From assembly GCA_006742785.1 (NCBI GenBank), contig AP019755.1, positions 2,108,001 to 2,172,000 of the forward strand: 64,000 nt of DNA. The letters are read 5' to 3'. A program made the translations under genes and the position numbers. A model generated the notes under the pieces. The model ran no database searches, had not been told where the DNA came from, and saw only the letters and a program-made list of their open reading frames with translations. Below are positions 57,483 to 64,000 of the stretch, piece by piece; within the stretch, counting starts at the first letter, position 1; each line of letters opens with the position of its first letter. The DNA comes from Nitrosomonas stercoris. Its GTDB lineage: Bacteria > Pseudomonadota > Gammaproteobacteria > Burkholderiales > Nitrosomonadaceae.

Positions 57483-59330
57483 TTAAAATGCAACTGCAAT
57501 AGAAAAATGTACGCGCAGGGTACCGGTGTCATTGCGTCTGGCCAGATCCAGGGCAAATGGCCCTGCCGGACTGCGCCAACGCGCTCCTATTCCATAACCC
57601 AGTGCCAGCTTGAAATCTTTCCATCTGTCCGTGGCATCCCCGGCATCAACAAACACGGCTCCACCCCAATCATCCATAAACCAATGCACATATTCTGCTG
57701 TTCCGGTTGCCATCACACGTCCGCCCACGATAGCGTTACCTTCACGCACTCCCACGCTTAGAAAATCATAACCACGGATTGATTGAATTCCCCCTGCACG
57801 AAACAGATATTCCTGTGGAATACCCTTGCGCGAAGAAGCTAAGGTATAACCAGCTTCTGCACGAAAATATAATGTATCGCGCCGGCCAACAGGCACCCAT
57901 TGCTGATGACGCAAATAGCTGCGAATAAAATCTTGGTCAGATAAGGCATAACTAGAGCCTCCACCCAGACGTGCTTCTGAAACAAATCCGCTATGCACAT
58001 TCACCGGATCATCAATATCGTGATAACGAAACCATGTATCCAGTGCTAACGTTTCATTGGTGGTTTTAGGAGCGCCAGAAGGTTGTCGTTCCTCTCGCTG
58101 CCAGTTGACCCCTACTTGTAAAATAGAATGGGCTGTCGTCCTGATTCTGGAGAAATCAACACGCTGGTTAAATGTCTTTAGGTTTTTGATATCAGTTCTC
58201 TCAACGCGTATACCAGATGAATATTGATAGTGATTAGCATCCGGCAAAGTATCGATCCGCGTGGAAAATGTCTGGCGCTTTTGTTCCAGCCGCAGCAAGC
58301 TACCCAGATTCCAGGCACGCCCCAAAAAGTTGTAATCACGATAATTGATTTCACCGCGCGCGCCATTATTGGAACTATAACCAACCCCCGCACCAAAATG
58401 TTTGGACTGTGCTTCCACCAGATTAACAGTAACCGGCACCGCCGCATGCAAGGTTGGATCTGGATTGATCGTTACTGCAGCTGAATTAAATAATTGCCCG
58501 TTTTGTAACGCAGCCTGAAAAGCCAATAACTGATCACGACGATAAGGATCTCCCGGACGAAAGGGAACGCTGTTCGATATGACTTTTGATTGATAGCGCT
58601 CCAGCCCGGCAATTTGCAGTTCGCCATAACGAAACGCCGGACCGGAATCGATGATAACTGACAGTGTTGCCTGTGCTGCTTCAGGATCAACTTTTGCCTG
58701 GCTGTCAACGATACGAGCAGCGGCATAATCCACATCAGCTATACTGGAAAGCAAATCTGATTTAGCATCTTCCCAGCGACCACTGCGAAAAATCTTGCCC
58801 GGTTGCAAAGGCCATTCCGCACGCAGCCGCGCCACTCGTGTGCGCTGCTCTGGTTCATCCTTTGCCAAGTCTCCCTGAAACTCAATCGATACCGCAGCCA
58901 CACGGGTACGCGGCCCAGGTTCTACTTGTAACTCGTAAGCCTCATTATTTTTTTGTTTTACAAATTCAATTTCAGGGGTGAAATATCCTTCGGTTGCCAA
59001 TAATTCAGTAAATTCCTGTTTAACTTTACGCGCATAAGCAGCTTCTCTAATTTCGGATGTAAATGGCTTGTCAGGAGGATCAATATATTCCTTCAGTATT
59101 TTTTTAACCTTATCTGGCGCTACAATAGTTATTTTAATAGGCTTTGATTGTTTTTCTTCATCGGCATCTTCATTAGCAGCGGCCCAAGTCATCCCACAAC
59201 AAAATAAAGATAGCAAACCAAACACTGCAACATGGCGATAGCAATAACGATACCGTGCTGCACGCCATACACGCAGCACCCATCGACTCAAAATATTAGT
59301 ACAGAATTGTGGGATCAAAAGAGAAATCAT
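57483..59330 (-). CDS. tamA: outer-membrane Omp85 protein TamA
   Basis: TamA has three N-terminal POTRA domains (about 75-290) and a C-terminal sixteen-stranded Omp85 barrel. The Omp85 marks include YSSNNGARGEINYRDYNFLG, the RGY motif in IRGYDFLSVG, and the ending GTLRVHFSIAVAF with a C-terminal Phe. Start options are ATG at 59360 or 59330, or TTG at 59393. I prefer 59330 (615 residues), which places a signal peptide near AVFGLLSLFCCGMTWAAA; none has a good ribosome site. It is divergent from the uracil-DNA glycosylase with under 60 bases between starts. Confidence 0.85.
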   Translation of the reverse strand: MISLLIPQFCTNILSRWVLRVWRAARYRYCYRHVAVFGLLSLFCCGMTWAAANEDADEEKQSKPIKITIVAPDKVKKILKEYIDPPDKPFTSEIREAAYARKVKQEFTELLATEGYFTPEIEFVKQKNNEAYELQVEPGPRTRVAAVSIEFQGDLAKDEPEQRTRVARLRAEWPLQPGKIFRSGRWEDAKSDLLSSIADVDYAAARIVDSQAKVDPEAAQATLSVIIDSGPAFRYGELQIAGLERYQSKVISNSVPFRPGDPYRRDQLLAFQAALQNGQLFNSAAVTINPDPTLHAAVPVTVNLVEAQSKHFGAGVGYSSNNGARGEINYRDYNFLGRAWNLGSLLRLEQKRQTFSTRIDTLPDANHYQYSSGIRVERTDIKNLKTFNQRVDFSRIRTTAHSILQVGVNWQREERQPSGAPKTTNETLALDTWFRYHDIDDPVNVHSGFVSEARLGGGSSYALSDQDFIRSYLRHQQWVPVGRRDTLYFRAEAGYTLASSRKGIPQEYLFRAGGIQSIRGYDFLSVGVREGNAIVGGRVMATGTAEYVHWFMDDWGGAVFVDAGDATDRWKDFKLALGYGIGARWRSPAGPFALDLARRNDTGTLRVHFSIAVAF

Positions 59331-59379
59331 GAATAGCCAGCTATAGTAAGTGGCACCCATTTTACAACAAGAGGACAAT

Positions 59380-60030
59380 ATGTCTGCACCCATACCCTTT
59401 CAACCAGATTGCCGTGATTGTCCGCGTCTGGCACACCATCTGGATCAGGTTAAAGCCGATCATCCTGATTACTACGCCCGACCAATTGCTCCATTTGGAG
59501 ATGCTTTTGCGAAACTGCTAATTATCGGATTAGCGCCTGGCATGCATGGTGCCAATCGCACAGGACGCCCATTCACAGGTGATTATGCTGGTATATTACT
59601 TTATCAAACACTGTATAAATTTGGATTTTCTACTCATGCTGAATCAACTTCCGCACATGATGAGTTACGCCTGATTAACTGCCGTATCACCAATGCTGTC
59701 AAATGTTTACCACCAGCCAATAAACCACTGCCGGCAGAAATCCGCCAATGCAACCGCTTCTTAGCTTATGAATTGGACGATTTTACAAAAAAAGGAGGAT
59801 TAGCACTGCTTGCGTTGGGCACCATTGCTCATCAGGCAACATTGAACACACTGCAACATCGCAAATCTGCTTATCCATTCAGCCATGGCGCTGTTCATGA
59901 TGTTGCAAACGGATTGAGGCTCTATGACAGCTATCATTGCAGTCGCTACAATACTCAAACCAAACGGTTAACCACACCTATGTTTGAACAGGTCTTTGAC
60001 AAAATTTGTCAAGATATGACTATTACTTAA
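59380..60030 (+). CDS. Fe-S uracil-DNA glycosylase (family 5-like, UdgB)
   Basis: This is a 216-residue glycosylase from the ATG at 59380 with an AGAGGACA ribosome site; an upstream frame to 59350 lacks support. It excises uracil or deaminated bases. Motif 1 is GLAPGMHGANRTGRPFTGD (50-68), lacking the acidic residue of families 1 and 4 and so matching family 5. Fe-S cysteines are Cys11 and Cys14 (CRDC), Cys109 and Cys124. The second motif is YHCSRYN near residue 187. It is followed by a tautomerase and uvrC on the same strand. Confidence 0.87.
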   Translation: MSAPIPFQPDCRDCPRLAHHLDQVKADHPDYYARPIAPFGDAFAKLLIIGLAPGMHGANRTGRPFTGDYAGILLYQTLYKFGFSTHAESTSAHDELRLINCRITNAVKCLPPANKPLPAEIRQCNRFLAYELDDFTKKGGLALLALGTIAHQATLNTLQHRKSAYPFSHGAVHDVANGLRLYDSYHCSRYNTQTKRLTTPMFEQVFDKICQDMTIT

Positions 60031-60046
60031 TGAAGGGAGCACAAGA

Positions 60047-60235
60047 ATGCCTTACATCAATATTCGTCTAGCCGGCACACTTACCAACGAACAAAAGCAA
60101 CAAATCGCAGCCGAAGTTACTGACACCATGGAACGTATTGCGCACAAACCCAAATCGTACGTCTATATTACTTTTGACGAAAAACCTCACGAAGACTGGG
60201 CAATAGGCGGCAAATTGTTAGGTAACAATAAATAA
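60047..60235 (+). CDS. 4-oxalocrotonate tautomerase family protein
   Basis: This is a 62-residue protein of the tautomerase superfamily, with the catalytic N-terminal proline exposed after Met removal (MPYINIRLAGTL). The strand/helix pattern with DEKPHEDWAIGGKLL is that of the small hexameric 4-OT subunits. No catechol-degradation genes are nearby, so the substrate is unknown. An AGGGAGC ribosome site lies ahead, and the gene sits between the uracil-DNA glycosylase and uvrC in what looks like one transcript. Confidence 0.9.
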   Translation: MPYINIRLAGTLTNEQKQQIAAEVTDTMERIAHKPKSYVYITFDEKPHEDWAIGGKLLGNNK

Positions 60236-60250
60236 AAAGGTGAGTTCATT

Positions 60251-62065
60251 TTGTCAGATACTCTCTTCGATGGCAAAGTATTTGTCCTAACACTGCCTTC
60301 TCAGCCAGGCGTGTACCGCATGCTGAATGCTACGGGTGATGTGATTTATGTGGGCAAAGCAATCAATTTGCAAAAAAGAGTTGCTTCCTACTTTAGAACA
60401 TCGAATCTTTCACCACGTATTCGGTTAATGGTATCGCAGATTGCTGGCATAGAAACCACTATTACCCGCTCCGAGGCAGAGGCACTGCTACTTGAAAACA
60501 ATCTGATCAAAAGTCTCAAGCCGCGCTTTAACATTTTATTTCGGGATGACAAATCCTACCCTTATCTGTTACTGACCAATCATGCCTTTCCCAGACTGGC
60601 TTTTTATCGCGGCGCACTGGATGACAAGCACCAATACTTTGGTCCGTTTCCCAATGCCGGCGTAGTCAAATCTAGTATTCAACTGTTACAAAAAGTTTTT
60701 CGCTTACGCACCTGCGAAAACTCTGTTTTTAATAACCGGACACGCCCCTGCTTGCTGTACCAAATCAAGCGTTGCAGTGCACCTTGCGTTCAATTTATTT
60801 CAGCTGAGGCCTATCAAGAGGATGTCAACAACGCGGCCTTGTTTTTACAAGGTAAGCAAAGTGAAGTATTAAAAATGATCGAACAAAAAATGCTGGATGC
60901 TTCGGATCAACAAGTATACGAGCAAGCAGCATTATTTCGCGATCAAATGCAGGCTTTACGCAAAATTCAGGAGAAACAATTCGTTGACAGCGGCAAAGCA
61001 GTCGATGCGGATGTGATTGCCTGTGTCGCTGGCAAGGATGGGCGTTCCGTCGCAATTAACCTGGTGATGATTCGCAACGGCCAACATTTGGGTGATAAAA
61101 CCTTTTTCCCACAGAACGTACACCAGGATACAGTTAACGCAGTGCTAGAAGCTTTTGTCAGTCAACATTACTTGAATCGTAGTGTTCCGCCCGTAATTTA
61201 TCTAAGCCGAAAGATCCGTACCGCATTGCTGCAAAAACTGTTAACTGAACAAGCTGCGCATAAGGTAACGCTGACCATTAACCCAACTGGTGAGCGACGC
61301 AAATGGCTAGATATGGCTACCAAGAATGCACAACTGGCTTTGCAGCAAAAACTGATTCAGCAAGCCAGTCAAGAAGACAGACTGCACGCACTGCAGGAAG
61401 TGCTCAATCTGCCCACGCTGTCGCGCATCGAATGCTTCGATATCAGTCATACCATGGGCGAAGCAACTATTGCTTCCTGCGTGGTTTATGATCAACTAGC
61501 TATGCGTAAGGGAGAATATCGTCGCTACAATATTAGCGGCATCACACCAGGAGACGATTATGCAGCAATGCGTGACGCCCTGCATCGTCGCTACGAAAAA
61601 ATTGCCAGAGAAGAAGGTAAACAGCCAGATTTGATTCTGATTGACGGTGGAAAAGGACAAATTAGCTCAGCTACTGACATCATGGTTGAATTGGGACTCA
61701 ACCATATTCCACTCGTGGGAGTTGCCAAAGGAGAAACGCGCAAACCCGGATTAGAGCAATTGATTCTTCCCTGGCAAGCTGCACCGCTACACCTACCAGA
61801 CGATCACCCAGCTTTACACCTTATTCAGCAAATTCGCGATGAAGCACATCGCTTTGCCATTCAAGGTCACCGCGCTAAACGTGCTAAAACTCGCAGAACT
61901 TCGACTCTTGAGCAGATTGCAGGTATAGGTAGTAAACGCCGTCAAAATCTGCTGACTCGTTTTGGAGGGTTAAAAGGAGTCAAAAATGCCAGTATCGAAG
62001 AATTGCAACGCACTAAAGGAATTAGTCAGGCTCTGGCAGAAAAAATCTACCGGGAATTACGCTAA
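60251..62065 (+). CDS. uvrC: excinuclease ABC subunit C
   Basis: This is a 604-residue UvrC that makes the two incisions of nucleotide excision repair. The N-terminal GIY-YIG nuclease (PGVYRMLNATGDVIYVGKA) is followed by the UVR domain that contacts UvrB (about 205-240). The RNase-H-like nuclease (IECFDISHTMGEA and LILIDGGKGQISSA) and two C-terminal helix-hairpin-helix motifs (IAGIGSKRRQNLLTRFGG) complete it. The start is TTG at 60251 with an AAGGTGAG site at 60238. It is convergent with mutL. Confidence 0.96.
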   Translation: MSDTLFDGKVFVLTLPSQPGVYRMLNATGDVIYVGKAINLQKRVASYFRTSNLSPRIRLMVSQIAGIETTITRSEAEALLLENNLIKSLKPRFNILFRDDKSYPYLLLTNHAFPRLAFYRGALDDKHQYFGPFPNAGVVKSSIQLLQKVFRLRTCENSVFNNRTRPCLLYQIKRCSAPCVQFISAEAYQEDVNNAALFLQGKQSEVLKMIEQKMLDASDQQVYEQAALFRDQMQALRKIQEKQFVDSGKAVDADVIACVAGKDGRSVAINLVMIRNGQHLGDKTFFPQNVHQDTVNAVLEAFVSQHYLNRSVPPVIYLSRKIRTALLQKLLTEQAAHKVTLTINPTGERRKWLDMATKNAQLALQQKLIQQASQEDRLHALQEVLNLPTLSRIECFDISHTMGEATIASCVVYDQLAMRKGEYRRYNISGITPGDDYAAMRDALHRRYEKIAREEGKQPDLILIDGGKGQISSATDIMVELGLNHIPLVGVAKGETRKPGLEQLILPWQAAPLHLPDDHPALHLIQQIRDEAHRFAIQGHRAKRAKTRRTSTLEQIAGIGSKRRQNLLTRFGGLKGVKNASIEELQRTKGISQALAEKIYRELR

Positions 62066-62546
62066 AGAATCCATAAAACTCTGCTCAAGGCTTTAATCAA
62101 AAAAAGCAGATCGGGTAAAGAATAAAAATTCGCGCAAGAAAATTATCATAAAACCTGTATTACCATTTAAAGATCAGGAATAACGGCTTAATTGTTCTCT
62201 TATTGTTACTTTCAAAATAATTTTTGTCATATTTTATTCATATGACATAATAAATTCGGCTTGACAGATCGAAAAATATCCACATTTACAACCAATCAAG
62301 TTAATAACGTAATAAAATCGTATTGACAATTAGTAAAAACAATAATTTGTTGTTTTTAAAGAAAAAATAAACGTATAAAATTTAAGCAAACTCTAAAATC
62401 CCGTTTGAAAAGACACCTTTAGGCTACTCCTCCCCAAGTTGTACACAAACTTATCCACAGAAATTGTGGACAAATTAAGATTCAAGTCTTTTTTAGAAAA
62501 ATAATTACGGTATCACTAAAAATTTGGGCTGTTTTTGACAATTGCA
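62066..62546. other. AT-rich intergenic region with DnaA-box cluster between convergent uvrC and mutL
   Basis: This 481-base gap lies between two gene ends, so it needs no promoter. It holds a palindrome GTCATAT-N7-ATATGAC (62226-62246), a very AT-rich stretch (about 62200-62400), and a group of DnaA-box-like nonamers. These are TTGTACACA (62439-62447), the perfect box TTATCCACA (62451-62459) and, reversed, TTGTCCACA (62473-62465), with ATATCCACA at 62276-62284. The arrangement of an AT-rich flank plus clustered boxes resembles an origin or DnaA-titration site. No open frame of note is present. Confidence 0.55.
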
Positions 62547-64000
62547 TCATTTGCCGCGCATAAACATCTTGTCCAGATCTATTAAACTGATCTCAAACCA
62601 GGTTGGTCGGCCATGGTTACATTGATCCGAACGCTCGGTTATTTCCATTTTTCGCAGCAACTCATTCATCTCCAGCAACGTTAATGGGCGATTGGCACGA
62701 ATCGCACCATGGCACGCCATTGTTGCCAGTAATTCGTTACGTTGTGCAGTCAATAATTGCTTGGGATCACCTTCTCTGACTTCTTCCAATAAATCACGTG
62801 TCAGCTTTTCGATATCGGCATGCTGCAATACAACTGGCACAGTACGTACAGCCAGTGTTGTAGCGGATAATATTGATACTTCAAAGCCTAATTGTTGCAC
62901 GAGTGCCTGATTTTCTTCTACGGTAGCAACATCTAGACTATCTGCATGAAATGTAACCGGGATCAGCAGCTGTTGAGTAGCGAGCGTTTGTTGATCCAAT
63001 TGAGATTTTAACTGCTCATAGACAATACGTTCATGCGCCGCATGCATATCCACCATTATCAATCCATTCTGATTTTGGGCCAAAATATAAACGCCATGTA
63101 ATTGCCCTAAGGCAAATCCCAGCGGCGGAACAGTTGAATTTTCCGCCGATTCCTCCTGGATGGCCTGATGTCGATCATATGTAGAGCTGTCAGATTTAGA
63201 TTGGGCATCAGATAACACTTGATAAAAATTAAGCGGCTGAGCAACCATTCCAGTCGGTAGCTGTTTTTGCCTAGCATAATGCGCAGCGGGTGTAGATGAA
63301 ACAAAATCCGCATGGGTAGGATTTGCAGTATGCCCGATTTGGATATTCTTGGGGAGATGCGTTGCAAATTCTGCGCCCGTATGCGGCGCAGCCAACGCCT
63401 TGCTGACACTGTGATAAATAAATTGATGAATCATTCGCCCTTCACGGAAACGAACCTCCGTTTTGGTTGGATGAACATTAACATCTATTTGCGTTGGATC
63501 AACACCTAGGTACAAGACAAATGCTGCATGGCGATCAAGATGAAGCACATCGCAATAGGCTTCCCGCAATGCATGCGTAACCAATTTATCGCGAATAAAA
63601 CGCCCATTAACGAAAAAATACTGCATATCTCGCGTCGCACGCGAATAAGCAGGCAGCGCCAACATTCCCCGCAAATTAATATTGACAGCCTGCTCATTCA
63701 CCCAGGTAGCAGCCTCAGAAAACTCCTGACCAAGCACCGCACTGATACGCTCTTCTACGGTTGCAGCTTGCCAATGATGACGTAGCTTGCCGTTATGATG
63801 CAGCGTAAAAGTAATCGCAGCATGAGAAAGTGCCATTCGCCGCAGCATACTTTCGCAATGCGCAAATTCTGTTGCTTCAGTTTTAAGGAATTTGCGACGA
63901 GCAGGTAAATTAAAAAAAAGATCGCGCACCTCAACCGTTGTTCCAGGCATATGCGATGAAGGCTCGGGCGACATTAATTGCGGTCCTTCACTACGAATTT
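62547..64000 (-). CDS. mutL: DNA mismatch repair protein MutL (5' end beyond window)
   Basis: The window holds the C-terminal part of MutL, about 483 codons running to the edge; the N-terminal ATPase motifs lie outside. The N-terminal-domain ending PGTTVEVRDLFFNLPARRKFL and the VNVHPTKTEVRFRE block are present. The C-terminal domain has DMHAAHERIVYE, matching the metal-dependent endonuclease motif DQHA(x)2E(x)4E, and ends with CNHGRPTW, the second motif of endonuclease-type MutL. This suggests nicking MutL without need of MutH. It is convergent with uvrC. Confidence 0.95.
   Translation of the reverse strand, partial: IRSEGPQLMSPEPSSHMPGTTVEVRDLFFNLPARRKFLKTEATEFAHCESMLRRMALSHAAITFTLHHNGKLRHHWQAATVEERISAVLGQEFSEAATWVNEQAVNINLRGMLALPAYSRATRDMQYFFVNGRFIRDKLVTHALREAYCDVLHLDRHAAFVLYLGVDPTQIDVNVHPTKTEVRFREGRMIHQFIYHSVSKALAAPHTGAEFATHLPKNIQIGHTANPTHADFVSSTPAAHYARQKQLPTGMVAQPLNFYQVLSDAQSKSDSSTYDRHQAIQEESAENSTVPPLGFALGQLHGVYILAQNQNGLIMVDMHAAHERIVYEQLKSQLDQQTLATQQLLIPVTFHADSLDVATVEENQALVQQLGFEVSILSATTLAVRTVPVVLQHADIEKLTRDLLEEVREGDPKQLLTAQRNELLATMACHGAIRANRPLTLLEMNELLRKMEITERSDQCNHGRPTWFEISLIDLDKMFMRGK

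Overview
The window looks like a chromosomal segment of a betaproteobacterial ammonia oxidiser of the Nitrosomonas type. The strongest pointer is the gene order ncgA-ncgB-ncgC-nirK with a divergent nsrR (49572-53474), the nitrite-reductase cluster described in Nitrosomonas europaea. The che gene order, the PEP-CTERM protein and the housekeeping proteins fit this. No amo or hao genes lie in the window, so the assignment is an inference from gene content.

Layout. 1-3599: recG (3' end cut off by the window edge), ridA and murA. 3682-10412: a minus-strand surface-polysaccharide operon read as flippase, ATP-grasp enzyme, glycosyltransferase, Wzy/EpsG-like polymerase and two more glycosyltransferases. 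10760-17425: the divergent plus-strand export half, with low-molecular-weight tyrosine phosphatase, Wza-like lipoprotein, Wzc-like tyrosine kinase, WecA-like initiating transferase and a PEP-CTERM protein. Together these form a complete Wzx/Wzy-type exopolysaccharide pathway. 17684-23773: an unknown membrane protein, argH, a fructosamine-kinase-like protein, a dynamin-like GTPase and a decayed RNA uracil methyltransferase gene. 23783-34068: a chemotaxis operon on the minus strand (cheA, cheW, two receptors, cheR, cheD, cheB) without cheY or cheZ. 34290-37028: a small MatP-like DNA-binding candidate, then ubiJ-ubiB. 37156-43426: the translation operon rimP-nusA-infB-rbfA-truB. 43747-46999: a DUF1841 protein, two small c-type cytochromes and the ABC-F protein Uup. 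47226-49443: selD-selU for selenouridine in tRNA. 49572-53474: the NO/nitrite module. 53471-59330: tamB and tamA. 59380-62065: an Fe-S uracil-DNA glycosylase, a small tautomerase and uvrC. 62066-62546: an AT-rich non-coding stretch between convergent genes. 62547-64000: mutL, cut at its 5' end.

Regulation visible in sequence. A minus-strand promoter (TTGACA, 16 bp, TAGAAT) upstream of ncgA is followed at once by a near-perfect NsrR-type palindrome (52837-52859), which gives a direct picture of NO-dependent derepression of ncgABC-nirK. Rho-independent-type hairpins close nirK, the PEP-CTERM gene and the 17684-18349 gene. A candidate leader peptide precedes cheA.

The observations most worth following are the DnaA-box cluster with AT-rich flank at 62200-62480 between two convergent repair genes, the MatP-like ribbon-helix-helix candidate at 34290, the ATP-grasp enzyme inside the polysaccharide operon, the internally deleted methyltransferase gene at 22686-23773, and a terminator whose arms resemble Neisseria DNA-uptake sequences (49511-49545). 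I found no tRNA or rRNA gene, CRISPR array, complete insertion sequence or prophage. I also saw no convincing wholly new multi-gene system.
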